A stretch of DNA of 64,000 nt from PALSA-1296 sp037143335 (lineage in GTDB: Bacteria > Bacteroidota > Ignavibacteria > Palsa-1295), in contig JBAWZA010000010.1 in the NCBI GenBank assembly GCA_037143335.1, forward strand, positions 1-64,000, read 5' to 3'. The notes under the pieces are model-generated. The model ran no database searches and was not told where the DNA came from. It saw nothing but the letters and a program-made list of their open reading frames with translations. Each line of letters opens with the position of its first letter. The first letter of the stretch is position 1. This document shows positions 25,199 through 33,438 of this stretch, piece after piece. The position numbers and the translations under genes were made by a program.

Positions 25199-26092
25199 TC
25201 AGAGTTGAAATACTCTGGATAAATTAAATCCCAAACGAATCCCACCCTTCAACCAATTATCAGTTGTCTCCGTAATTTCAGTTCGTTCGTTGAGTCCGAC
25301 GGAATTAGAGAAGTGTACTTGAAACACATGCCCACCTGTTTCAATATCGAAGCCAATCGCAAGAGGGTCATTATGCTTGATCGAGCTTTGTACTGAGTTG
25401 AATGGATGTGTCCAATCAATAGTAAACGAAACGCGATTTGTTATTTTAACTCTACCACCAACACCGAGTGCAATGATATTATGCGGATCACTTGCGTAGG
25501 TTACTAAATTTTGGTGAATGAGAGTAGGGGAGAGCTGCAGGGAAATGTCATCAGAGAATTTTCTCCCCAAAAGTATCTGCTGAAAAAAGCTCATCCGCGA
25601 CGTAAAGAAATTCGTAACGGTAGGATCGGAGTAGGTTGTCGAACTAAGCGTCATTCCTGCTACAAGCACAACAGTGAGCGGCACAGTGCGCAATCCCTGC
25701 GATTGCTGGAGCAGATCATATTTGATGAATCCGTCGAACTCTTTTTGACCTCTGCTTGAGCGACCGATGCCGACAAGAAGATCATTTGTCGGAGCGAAGT
25801 CAAAGCTAAACCGAGTGGAGGCTTCGTCGAGTCCAAATAAATTTCCCGCACCTGAATTAACTGGACCGAATCGATGGAGAACCCGAAAATCCAGCGACCC
25901 GGCTCCGAGCATTTCTATAGATTGCGAATTAATGATTCGTGTTGACTTGAACGCATTTTTTACATACTCTACTTCGGTGGTTGAGTCACCCACCAGATCA
26001 AGCAAGCCCACTGGTTCTTGGGCGAAAGCGTTTGTGAGTGATACGAATGAACAAAGCGTAGCGAGTGCTACGAGCAAAAAATATTTCTTCAT
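25199..26092 (-). CDS. DUF5777-type outer membrane beta-barrel protein
   Basis: A 297-residue exported protein. The signal peptide is MKKYFLLVALATLCSFVSLT with cleavage near AFAQ. The mature part starts with GLLDLVGDSTTEVEYVKNAF and RIINSQSIEMLGAGSLDFRV, then LHRFGPVNSG, a run of alternating beta strands and an ending GGIRLGFNLSRVFQL suitable for a barrel. This matches the DUF5777 family of Bacteroidota, which from memory often travels with YceI and heme lipoproteins, as here. The start ATG 26092 overlaps the yceI stop (ATGA), so translation is coupled. Function unknown; a pore or scaffold of an envelope redox module is a guess. Confidence 0.8.
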   Translation of the reverse strand: MKKYFLLVALATLCSFVSLTNAFAQEPVGLLDLVGDSTTEVEYVKNAFKSTRIINSQSIEMLGAGSLDFRVLHRFGPVNSGAGNLFGLDEASTRFSFDFAPTNDLLVGIGRSSRGQKEFDGFIKYDLLQQSQGLRTVPLTVVLVAGMTLSSTTYSDPTVTNFFTSRMSFFQQILLGRKFSDDISLQLSPTLIHQNLVTYASDPHNIIALGVGGRVKITNRVSFTIDWTHPFNSVQSSIKHNDPLAIGFDIETGGHVFQVHFSNSVGLNERTEITETTDNWLKGGIRLGFNLSRVFQL

Positions 26093-26646
26093 GGAAGCGG
26101 ATCGAGCCAAACTTTTACTGTAATTGTGACTTTGTTCGAAATTTTATCTTTGACAAGACCGGGGATTTCAATTCCAAAATCGGAAAGCAGGATCTGGAGA
26201 TTTGCATACCCACTGACTTTACCATCGGCAACCTGAATCCCGCCAGTTGCAGGCACATCTTTAGTTACACCGTGCATGGTGAGTTTTCCTACCATTTTCA
26301 CAAGATACGTCCCATTAACCCGGAACTCAACGTTAGATAAATTCGTGACTTTACCTTTGTACGTCGCTTTCGGAAATTTATCACTCTCTGCGTAATTTTC
26401 ATTGAAATGCTCCTGCATGAGTGCGCGCTTAAATTCAAATGCCTTCATGAGGATACCCATCTCAACTGCGGAAGTTTTTGTATCAAGTACGAATGTCGCT
26501 TTTTTATTCTCAGCAAGAATTTCCTCAACAGTGCCGGATGCATCGAATTTGATATTTGCAGACTTAGTAAAATATTTACTCTGCGCGTTAGCACCGCTAT
26601 GAAAGAGCGTCAAGAGAATGCCAAGTGCATAGATCGTTCTTTTCAT
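26089..26646 (-). CDS. YceI family lipocalin-like protein
   Basis: A 185-residue periplasmic protein (signal peptide MKRTIYALGILLTLFHSGAN) with the YceI fold: YFTKSANIKFDASGTVEEI, KFPKATYKGKVTNL, VGKLTMHGVTKDVPA and a final VTITVKVWLDPLP. YceI proteins bind isoprenoid or other lipidic molecules such as polyprenyl quinone precursors. Several in-frame ATG codons lie upstream to 26676; the chosen one gives a clean signal peptide. The gene is fourth in the leftward redox set and is coupled by overlap to the DUF5777 gene. A quinone-related role beside heme proteins is inference. Confidence 0.9.
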   Translation of the reverse strand: MKRTIYALGILLTLFHSGANAQSKYFTKSANIKFDASGTVEEILAENKKATFVLDTKTSAVEMGILMKAFEFKRALMQEHFNENYAESDKFPKATYKGKVTNLSNVEFRVNGTYLVKMVGKLTMHGVTKDVPATGGIQVADGKVSGYANLQILLSDFGIEIPGLVKDKISNKVTITVKVWLDPLP

Positions 26647-26701
26647 CGTTTTCATCATAATCATCATCGTTATCAAAGTATGGATTTCAAAATAACCACT
26701 G

Positions 26702-27127
26702 CTATTTCTTTACAAAGCTACACTGAACTAATACGACATCAGAGAGCATTCCCGTGCAGATTCCTGTAACAGTGATTGTATCTGCTACTCGAACTTTCGC
26801 CGCATCACCGATGTGACGTGGATCCAATTCACAAGAAATGTTTGCCATCAGATCACCAGTCTCAAGCGCAATACTGACCGAGCCAGTCTGATCCTTGTCA
26901 ATAGACTTTACGGCTCCTCTACAAGATGTTACTTTATTGAGAAATCTTTTATTCGCTAGATTCTCGTCCTTTGCAAATTCAGCGAGTAAATTCGGTGCAC
27001 TAATGGCAATGTCAGCTTTGGCACCTGATAAATCTGGATGTCCTCTCGTATATTCGCTATAACCATAGAACCCTGCGATGGCAAGTCCAATAACGATGAT
27101 CAAAAAAATCCATCTTGTTTTACTCAT
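26702..27127 (-). CDS. Membrane-anchored OB-fold (tRNA_anti-like) protein
   Basis: A 141-residue protein with an N-terminal helix (WIFLIIVIGLAIAGFYGY) and then a small beta-barrel domain: NLLAEFAKDENLANKRFLNK, VTSCRGAVKSID, SVSIALETGDLMANISCELD and ADTITVTGICTGMLSDVVLV. The pattern is the tRNA_anti-like OB fold found in many Bacteroidota envelope proteins. Three Cys are present. It lies between the heme lipoprotein and yceI, all leftward, so it probably belongs to the same envelope assembly. No direct function can be given. Confidence 0.75.
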   Translation of the reverse strand: MSKTRWIFLIIVIGLAIAGFYGYSEYTRGHPDLSGAKADIAISAPNLLAEFAKDENLANKRFLNKVTSCRGAVKSIDKDQTGSVSIALETGDLMANISCELDPRHIGDAAKVRVADTITVTGICTGMLSDVVLVQCSFVKK

Positions 27128-27167
27128 TCTAATCTATGTAACCCCTTGCTCAAAAGAGGGTTCCGCT

Positions 27168-27572
27168 TCAGTTCTGAGGCATTCCGATGTTAATCCAGTG
27201 CTGGACTTTCGCTATCGTACATGCATCAAGTTTATTTCCACCAAAAGGCATTGGTACAAATGAGCCAGTGGTTTGATTTAAGTCGGCCATCAGCTTTCCA
27301 TTCTTTGCTTGCACCACGAGATCTGACAAATTATCTAACACAATATCACCGCCATTCGCATGAGCCGTTGCCTTGGTATGACATGAGGCGCAGTTATTGG
27401 AAATGATTGTTGAGATAGATTTAGCAGATATTGTATTATTATAAGACACACCAGAGGTGTCACACGTGACATTTTGCCCGGGGAGACCGTAGAGTTCTTC
27501 GACGGTATCGTTATAACAACCAGCGAAGAAAACGACTGCGAGGACGATTGGAATGAGTATTACGCGATTCAT
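27168..27572 (-). CDS. Heme-binding c-type cytochrome-like lipoprotein, single CXXCH
   Basis: A 134-residue lipoprotein with lipobox VVFFAGC (Cys19). The heme site is CASCHTKATAHANGG (Cys61-Cys64-His65), preceded by ISTIISNN as in small cytochromes of the bacteroidete lipoprotein type, and VPMPFGG may supply the distal Met ligand. The start at 27572 (MNRVILIPIVLA) is chosen over 27629. It follows the larger heme lipoprotein by 62 bases and is related to it in layout (CH motif, DNLSDLVVQAKNGKLMADL, KVQHWINIGMPQN). Role: probable electron carrier at the outer face of the inner or outer membrane. Confidence 0.82.
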   Translation of the reverse strand: MNRVILIPIVLAVVFFAGCYNDTVEELYGLPGQNVTCDTSGVSYNNTISAKSISTIISNNCASCHTKATAHANGGDIVLDNLSDLVVQAKNGKLMADLNQTTGSFVPMPFGGNKLDACTIAKVQHWINIGMPQN

Positions 27573-27634
27573 GTCTAAAAAAAAATCTGATTTTTTGCCT
27601 TTCAAACAAGTTGGAATGAGAAAATGCAACCAAC

Positions 27635-28390
27635 TTATTTAGGATAACCGTTCCGAACCCAAATTTTTAGGGTATTGGCGTCGCAAATAGATAGTTTCGA
27701 GTATGGCGGCATTGCAATATATCCTTTTGAGTATGTGATTGTCGCCAACAGTTTTTTATTCGCGGCTTGCGCAGCGATTTCATCATAATTTGTTAACGAG
27801 ATTTTCCCAGCAGGATTGCTCCCAGAATGGCATCCCGTGCAATTATATTTTATGATAGGCAGAACAGATCCTTCAAAGGTAACATTAGAATTTGAGCAGT
27901 CTCCGTCGCAGTAGTTATCTTTCGCTCCTTGGAGGATCCACTTGCGGATCAATGAATCCTCATGGGGTGTTGGTACAATTCCTGGTGGTTGCGGCATTTT
28001 ATCCTCACCTTTTCTAGTCCTCGTAGTGAGAACCTTACTGGTTAACGGCGAATTAGGAACGACATTTTCGTCGTTCAACAATTGTGCATAATTTGTCAAC
28101 GGCTGAGCTTTCGATGCTTTTGCATCATGACATCCATGGTCTGGTAAGTCACAATGATTCTCAATCAAAGGTAGGATGTCGTTCGCAAAATAGACGCTAT
28201 CAGGACTGCAAACATGTATAGGAGTTTGAAGAGCGGTGTCTATACCACCTCCACCATTTCCACCGCCTGTAGTCGTATCGGTAGCAGCCGCAAGTGGATG
28301 GGATAGCGTATGCTTACACGCTTCTGTGGTGAGCATTACACAAATGAAGATGAAAGCTCCAATGATGAGGGAAAGAATCGATTTTTTCAT
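27635..28390 (-). CDS. Two-domain heme lipoprotein with one CXXCH and one C-X6-C-H site
   Basis: A 251-residue lipoprotein (lipobox TTEACK, Cys25) with a Gly-rich linker and two cytochrome-like repeats. The second repeat has a standard site in KYNCTGCHSGSNPAGK. The first has NHCDLPDHGCHDAKASKAQP, where six residues separate the Cys pair. Each repeat then shows LTNY and a Met-containing MPPYSK or KMPQPPG element and ends in a W-containing helix (IRKWILQGAK, LKIWVRNGYPK). It begins the leftward redox set, opposite mtaB. Whether the first repeat still binds covalent heme is open. Confidence 0.8.
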   Translation of the reverse strand: MKKSILSLIIGAFIFICVMLTTEACKHTLSHPLAAATDTTTGGGNGGGGIDTALQTPIHVCSPDSVYFANDILPLIENHCDLPDHGCHDAKASKAQPLTNYAQLLNDENVVPNSPLTSKVLTTRTRKGEDKMPQPPGIVPTPHEDSLIRKWILQGAKDNYCDGDCSNSNVTFEGSVLPIIKYNCTGCHSGSNPAGKISLTNYDEIAAQAANKKLLATITYSKGYIAMPPYSKLSICDANTLKIWVRNGYPK

Positions 28391-28535
28391 AGTAAAAAAA
28401 GCGGCTTTATCGGAAATAGGTGATCCTGCCGACGAACCACCATCTGTAATGAGCCAAATAACCAGGAATTGTTTCAGCGTAAACGAATTTAGTCATGGGA
28501 CAAATCCTGTGTTTTTTTCGTTTTTGGGCAAAATA

Positions 28536-29891
28536 ATGCAAATTGTCGCTCATACACTCGGTTGCAAACTCAATAGCGCAGAAACTTCTGCTATTGTCGA
28601 GCAATTTCGCCTACGGAATTGGGAAATCACCCAACTTGGCACCGATACCGATGTTTTTGTCTTGAATACCTGTTCGGTCACCCAAAATGCCGAAAGAGAG
28701 TGCCGACAGATCATCAGACAAATTCTCCGCAAGAACCCGAAAGCCTTTGTTGCAGTAACTGGTTGTTATGCCCAACTCCGACCTGAAGAGATAGCAAGTA
28801 TTGAGGGAGTGGATGTTATCCTTGGGGCGAAGGAGAAGTTCGATCTTTTCTCTCACGTTACTTCATTCGAGAAATTACCCGCGCCAGTTATTTTCTCCTC
28901 ACCGATTGACGAAGCAACAGAGTTTCATATTGCCGCCACTTCTGACACAAACGAGCGAACCCGCGCATTCTTGAAGGTGCAAGATGGATGCGATTATACC
29001 TGTTCGTTCTGTACAATCCCACAAGCACGTGGAGAGTCGAGATCAACCTCAATTGAGAAGATTCTTGCCGAGGCGCGCATGCTATCTGCAGAGGGATTCC
29101 GCGAGATCATTCTCTCTGGTGTGAATGTCGGAGATTTCGGCAGAAAAATAGGGACAAGTTTTTATGAGCTCGTTCAGGCAATCGAGAATGACCAAGCAAT
29201 TGAATCACGCATCCGTATCAGCTCGATTGAACCAAATTTATTATCGAACGAAATAATCGAGTTAGTTGCAAAATCGGCGAAGTTCTGTCCGCATTTTCAT
29301 ATTCCACTCCAATCAGGATCTGCTAATGTATTACGTGCGATGCAAAGACGTTACACAGCAGATTTGTATCGCTCCCGAATTGATCGAATCAAAGAACTTC
29401 TGCCACAAGCAGCCATTGGTGCGGATGTTATAGTCGGATTTCCTGGAGAGACGGATGAAGAATTTGAGGAGACGTACAAATTCTTAAGTGAGCTTGACAT
29501 AGCATACTTGCACGTATTTACCTATAGCGAACGCCCCGATACCAAAGCTACGTTGATGGGAAATCGTGTGATACCAACAAAACGCAAAGAACGTAATGCA
29601 CGCTTGCGAATTCTCTCAGAAAAGAAGCGACACGAATTCTTCCGTTCGCAGCTTGGTAAGACTGTTGAAGTGTTATTGGAGCCAAGTGACTCAGCGTTAC
29701 TCAATTCAGGACGAGTCGAAGGCTTTTCCGAAAACTATGTTCGTGTCTCCGTCAATAAATCCGAAGTAACTTCTGGGGCAGAACTTGTTCGCGTTTCTCT
29801 AACAGAAGTAGCAGGCGATCATGTTTGCGGCGACATTTCTGAAGTGCTTACCCGACGTGCTTATGAGTCACTATTGCCAATTATAGGATAG
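28536..29891 (+). CDS. mtaB: tRNA t6A37 methylthiotransferase MtaB
   Basis: A 451-residue radical-SAM methylthiotransferase. Cys10 (AHTLGCKLNSAET), Cys46 (LNTCSV) and Cys77 (VTGCYAQ) should hold one iron-sulfur cluster; Cys152, Cys156 and Cys159 (DGCDYTCSFCTIP) hold the radical-SAM cluster. The C-terminal TRAM-like part begins near KTVEVLLEPS. The MtaB type (ms2t6A in ANN-decoding tRNAs) is favoured over MiaB and RimO because a MiaB is encoded separately at 51883-53340 and the N-terminus HTLGCKLN is MtaB-like. The start at 28536 removes an improbable 100-residue extension overlapping the divergent gene. Confidence 0.93.
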   Translation: MQIVAHTLGCKLNSAETSAIVEQFRLRNWEITQLGTDTDVFVLNTCSVTQNAERECRQIIRQILRKNPKAFVAVTGCYAQLRPEEIASIEGVDVILGAKEKFDLFSHVTSFEKLPAPVIFSSPIDEATEFHIAATSDTNERTRAFLKVQDGCDYTCSFCTIPQARGESRSTSIEKILAEARMLSAEGFREIILSGVNVGDFGRKIGTSFYELVQAIENDQAIESRIRISSIEPNLLSNEIIELVAKSAKFCPHFHIPLQSGSANVLRAMQRRYTADLYRSRIDRIKELLPQAAIGADVIVGFPGETDEEFEETYKFLSELDIAYLHVFTYSERPDTKATLMGNRVIPTKRKERNARLRILSEKKRHEFFRSQLGKTVEVLLEPSDSALLNSGRVEGFSENYVRVSVNKSEVTSGAELVRVSLTEVAGDHVCGDISEVLTRRAYESLLPIIG

Positions 29892-29895
29892 AAGC

Positions 29896-31164
29896 TTGTT
29901 CGATAAACTGACTCTAAACCTACAAAACCGGCGCACCGAGTGGTTGCTACTACTCGGAGTCTCGGTTGTCATTTTCATAATCCAAATTCTCACCCTCCGC
30001 CCACCAGTTGGTATTGGTGAGCCATATTGGATTGCGAAACATTTAGCCGCAGGCGAAGGATTTATCTATCCCTATCCATTTGACTCTGCATGGCTTCCAA
30101 CCTGTTACATTCCACCGCTTTACGTATGGTTTCATGCGGCAATTATTGGCATTGGAGGGGGATTAGTTGTTACGCAGATAGCTGGGTTAATATTCTTTCA
30201 TGCCGCAAATTTTTTCTTCTACAAATTTTTTCAACGCATTACCACAAAAACTATCGCCTTCATTGGTTTTTGCGGATTGGCGTGTTACGTTCCGCTGTGG
30301 CTCATCTCGCAAAAGCCGGATCCGGATGGACTTAATTTATTACTCATTGCGCTCACGATACTCACCCTCGACCGCATAATCTCTAAGCAGAAAATTTCAT
30401 CAATGTGGAATTGGGTGACTCTTGGAATTCTCTTTGGTTTACAAATTCTTGTTCGCCCTGATATTTTAATGGGTATCGTCCTCTTCGGCTTGTGGTTACT
30501 TTTTTATTCAGGCAAGTATTGGTTGCGCAACGGAATTCGATTCTGTTTTTCTGTAGCGATAGCACTTGCGATGGTCTTGCCGTGGACAATCCGCAATTAT
30601 AATACATTTCATTCGTTCGTACTGGTAAGTTCAAATTCAGGGTTCAATTTTTTCATCGGGAATAATCCGATTGCAACAGGGGAATTTCAGCAAGGAGTCA
30701 GTAATGCCGAGAGTCAACGAATGGATACTGCCCGCACAGAGTTTTACCGAGTACATACCTCGCCTGTCGAAAGAGATTCGTATCTATTCAAAGTAGGAAA
30801 GGATTGGGTCTTGGAGCATCCAGGAGATGCGCTTATCCTCGGTATGAAAAAATGTTATTATCATTGGTGGCAGCGGGAGTACGCTGGTGGCAGTATCGCC
30901 GCATCTGCTTGGATGGTGACGGGTTATAAATTTATTTCGATCTTTCTATTGACCTTCGGATTCATCGGACTTTTTAGTTTGCGCTCTAAAAGTAGCCGTG
31001 CGTTGCTCATGACATTATTTTTGTATTCAACCTTGATCTCTGTTATTTTCTTTACACAATCACGGCACCGTGCAATCAAGATTGACCCGTATCTTGTTAC
31101 ATTGTCTATCATCGGTGTTGGTGCGACACTCAAAAAAATTAAGCGCAACGAATCAAAGCAATAG
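29896..31164 (+). CDS. Membrane glycosyltransferase-like protein (PMT/ArnT type)
   Basis: A 422-residue polytopic protein with about nine to ten hydrophobic helices, starting at TTG 29896 four bases after mtaB. The first loop contains GIGEPYWIAKHLAAGEGF and the conserved-looking YPFDSAWLPTCYIPPLY, and a later motif LWLISQKPDPDGLNLLLI matches the dolichyl-phosphate-mannose mannosyltransferase / ArnT class of lipid-linked sugar transferases (GT39/83 layout). The long loop DTARTEFYRVHTSPVERDSY would be extracytoplasmic. Donor and acceptor are unknown. It is probably co-transcribed with mtaB and xth. Confidence 0.75.
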   Translation: MFDKLTLNLQNRRTEWLLLLGVSVVIFIIQILTLRPPVGIGEPYWIAKHLAAGEGFIYPYPFDSAWLPTCYIPPLYVWFHAAIIGIGGGLVVTQIAGLIFFHAANFFFYKFFQRITTKTIAFIGFCGLACYVPLWLISQKPDPDGLNLLLIALTILTLDRIISKQKISSMWNWVTLGILFGLQILVRPDILMGIVLFGLWLLFYSGKYWLRNGIRFCFSVAIALAMVLPWTIRNYNTFHSFVLVSSNSGFNFFIGNNPIATGEFQQGVSNAESQRMDTARTEFYRVHTSPVERDSYLFKVGKDWVLEHPGDALILGMKKCYYHWWQREYAGGSIAASAWMVTGYKFISIFLLTFGFIGLFSLRSKSSRALLMTLFLYSTLISVIFFTQSRHRAIKIDPYLVTLSIIGVGATLKKIKRNESKQ

Positions 31165-31166
31165 CT

Positions 31167-31928
31167 ATGAAAATCATATCATGGAATGTGAACGGCATCA
31201 GAGCCGCAGAAAAAAAAGGATTTATCGAATATATGAAGAAGGAAAATCCGGACATCATGTGTTTGCAAGAGACGAAGGCTCATCCCGATCAACTCAGCGA
31301 CGCACTCAAGAATATCCCTGGCTACACTTCCTACTTTGTCCTTGGCGATAAGAAGGGCTACTCAGGTGTCGCCATCTACACCAAGCAAACTCCCAAAGAA
31401 GTGATCGTCGGATGTGGCGAAGCCCGATTCGATACAGAAGGTAGGATCATTGCCGCGGAGTATGACGATTTCATACTTTTTAATATCTATTATCCGAATG
31501 GTGGCCGTGGACCAGATCGGGTTCAGTATAAGTTGGAATTCTACGATTTCATGTTAGCAAAATGGGAAGCACTTCGGAAGAAGGGAAAGAAACTCATCCT
31601 CACCGGCGATTTTAATACTGCGCACAAAGAGATTGATTTAGCTCGACCGAAGGAAAATGCAAAAGTGACAGGCTTCCTTCCGGAGGAGAGAGCGTGGCTT
31701 GATAAAATTTCCACGATGGGGTACGTAGATATTTTCCGGCAGCTGAATCAAGAACCTGAATGGTACACATATTGGGATCAACTCACTCGCGCAAGAGATA
31801 GAAACGTTGGCTGGCGTATTGATTACTTCTGGGTAACCTCCGATGTAGTCCCCATGGTGAAAGCCGCCCCGATCCGCATGGAAATCCTAGGTAGTGACCA
31901 CTGCCCAATAGAGCTGCATTTGAAGTAA
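31167..31928 (+). CDS. xth: Exodeoxyribonuclease III
   Basis: A 253-residue AP endonuclease/3' exonuclease of base excision repair. MKIISWNVNGIRAAEKKGF, MCLQETKAHPDQL, LTGDFNTAHKEIDLARP, WRIDYFWVTSD and LGSDHCPIELHLK give the metal and catalytic Asn, Glu, Asp and His in the usual order. Length is normal. It starts two bases after the membrane glycosyltransferase stop. Confidence 0.97.
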   Translation: MKIISWNVNGIRAAEKKGFIEYMKKENPDIMCLQETKAHPDQLSDALKNIPGYTSYFVLGDKKGYSGVAIYTKQTPKEVIVGCGEARFDTEGRIIAAEYDDFILFNIYYPNGGRGPDRVQYKLEFYDFMLAKWEALRKKGKKLILTGDFNTAHKEIDLARPKENAKVTGFLPEERAWLDKISTMGYVDIFRQLNQEPEWYTYWDQLTRARDRNVGWRIDYFWVTSDVVPMVKAAPIRMEILGSDHCPIELHLK

Positions 31929-31942
31929 TCTGCATTCCACCG

Positions 31943-31978
31943 TTTGTTCTATCCGAAACGTGTTTGGTTAAACCTTTG
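31943..31978 (+). promoter_or_regulatory. Candidate promoter of the Fur-family gene
   Basis: TTTG at 31943-31946 and AACCTTTG at 31971-31978 are separated by 24 bases and approximate the Bacteroidota TTTG / TAnnTTTG pattern with the first base of the second box changed. The palindromic operator lies six bases downstream, where it would overlap the transcription start. Confidence 0.35.
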
Positions 31979-31983
31979 TTTAG

Positions 31984-32004
31984 TATTAAGACTAAGTCTT
32001 AATA
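31984..32004. promoter_or_regulatory. Perfect palindromic operator, Fur/PerR-box-like
   Basis: TATTAAGACT at 31984-31993, a central A at 31994 and AGTCTTAATA at 31995-32004 form a perfect 10-1-10 palindrome. Its inner seven-one-seven core (TAAGACT, A, AGTCTTA) has the geometry of Fur/PerR boxes. It ends six bases before the start codon of the Fur-family gene, so autoregulation is likely. Confidence 0.75.
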
Positions 32005-32010
32005 AAAGAA

Positions 32011-32577
32011 ATGAGTGAGTCGAAAGAAGAGTCAAAGAAATCGAAGAAAGCTGAGAAGTTAGTGACAGCTACTCCTGCACCTGAAGAGATATTTCGTAAG
32101 TTTCTGAAAGATGGGGATTATCGGAATACTCCTGAACGCTTCGAAGTGCTTGATGCTGTCATGAAATGGGATGACCATTTTGATGCTGATAATCTCTTTA
32201 TAGATTTGAAGAACCGAGGTTCAAAGGTTTCTCGCGCTACGGTCTATAAGACTTTGAATCTTCTCCACGAATGCGGTCTTGTGTCTCGCTATCGTTTTTC
32301 ACAAGGACATGCTCAATACGAAAAAACAATTGATCGCCCCCACCACGATCATTTGATTTGCACAACGTGCGCCAAAATCATTGAGTTTGATAACAGCCGA
32401 GTCATTCAAATGCAAAATGATATTTGCATCGCGTATGGATTCAAGCCGCTCTACCATTCATTCCAGGTCTTCAGCGAATGCCTCGATGGGGCAATGGATA
32501 TTCAAGATTGCGAGTATGCTCGTCAACGTAAATCGGCTCTGATGAATCCGATGAAGAAGAAAAATCATATTGTTTAA
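32011..32577 (+). CDS. Fur-family metal-responsive transcriptional regulator
   Basis: A 188-residue Fur-like repressor. A Lys/Glu-rich N-terminal tail is followed by the winged helix (RNTPERFEVLDAVMKWDDHF, SKVSRATVYKTLNLLHECG) and the metal site HHDHLICTTCAKIIEF with a CxxC. The second Cys pair is atypical: ECLDGAMDIQDC, with nine residues between Cys. Fur, Zur or PerR subtype cannot be decided by eye, so no symbol is given. It sits under a perfect palindrome and is followed after five bases by the FTR1 permease gene, which supports iron as the signal. Confidence 0.9.
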   Translation: MSESKEESKKSKKAEKLVTATPAPEEIFRKFLKDGDYRNTPERFEVLDAVMKWDDHFDADNLFIDLKNRGSKVSRATVYKTLNLLHECGLVSRYRFSQGHAQYEKTIDRPHHDHLICTTCAKIIEFDNSRVIQMQNDICIAYGFKPLYHSFQVFSECLDGAMDIQDCEYARQRKSALMNPMKKKNHIV

Positions 32578-32582
32578 CTCCG

Positions 32583-33377
32583 GTGTTCGAAAAATTATTT
32601 AACCAATTCGTCATTTGTTTTCGTGAGGGCACCGAGGCATCTCTTGTCATCATGGCGGTGATGGTCGCAATCAAAAAAAGGGGTGACGACCGCTTCCGTA
32701 TTGCCGCATTGTGGGGAATCGCCACTGCGATCGTCGCATGTGTTATCGGTGGATATGTACTCGGCACGATTGCATTAGTTACAAACGAAGGGCACAAAAT
32801 AGAACTCATCCTCTATCTTTCAGCTATGGTTGCGGTAACGGCGATGGTATTTTGGATGATGAGGACTGGAAAGAATCTGCGATTCGAGATTGAGAAAAAA
32901 GTGAATGCCTATAAGACCAGTAATTCGTTTCTTGCGATTGCCGGAGTTTTTCTCTTCGTATTCTTCATGATTGCTCGCGAAGGTTTCGAGACAGTACTCC
33001 TTCTACTCTCCTTCGGCTCTGGTGTTGGCGGGCACTATTATGTATCGGCAATGCTCTTGGGTATCCTTGCTGCGGTCGGGCTTGCATACGCATTATCCAA
33101 AGGACTTATAAAAGTCCAGATTGGAAAATTTTTGCAACAGACAGCTTTTGTGCTGCTCTTTTTTGTAGTCCAACTAATTTTTGATTCTTTGCACGAGGCC
33201 TACGAAGGTAATTTTCTTCCTGCTCCAACATCACAGGGCTGGGCGAACTTCATTGATTACGTCCATGATCAAGTGCCAATCTTCTCGTATATTGCGCTCG
33301 CACTCTTCGGATGCATCATCATCTACCACCTTGCAAACTCCGTCACCAAGCGGACACCAAAAGGAATTGGAGCTTAA
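32583..33377 (+). CDS. FTR1-family iron permease
   Basis: A 264-residue membrane permease starting at GTG 32583. It has two REGxE motifs, FREGTEASL (residues 13-21) and AREGFETVL (131-139), the iron-coordinating signature of the FTR1/EfeU family, and about seven hydrophobic helices. No cupredoxin or EfeO domain is attached, and no EfeO/EfeB genes are adjacent. The gene is five bases after the Fur-family gene and ends just before a bidirectional terminator, giving a two-gene iron-responsive operon. Confidence 0.92.
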   Translation: MFEKLFNQFVICFREGTEASLVIMAVMVAIKKRGDDRFRIAALWGIATAIVACVIGGYVLGTIALVTNEGHKIELILYLSAMVAVTAMVFWMMRTGKNLRFEIEKKVNAYKTSNSFLAIAGVFLFVFFMIAREGFETVLLLLSFGSGVGGHYYVSAMLLGILAAVGLAYALSKGLIKVQIGKFLQQTAFVLLFFVVQLIFDSLHEAYEGNFLPAPTSQGWANFIDYVHDQVPIFSYIALALFGCIIIYHLANSVTKRTPKGIGA

Positions 33378-33392
33378 AGTTTATGTAATAAA

Positions 33393-33418
33393 AAAAGGCG
33401 AGTAATAACTCGCCTTTT
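33393..33418. terminator. Bidirectional terminator between FTR1 and CAP genes
   Basis: AAAAGGCGAGT (33393-33403), loop AATA, and ACTCGCCTTTT (33408-33418) form an 11-bp stem with A and T on the outer sides. It can stop transcription from both convergent genes. Confidence 0.9.
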
Positions 33419-33438
33419 ATGATTTACATTTGGTAGTA

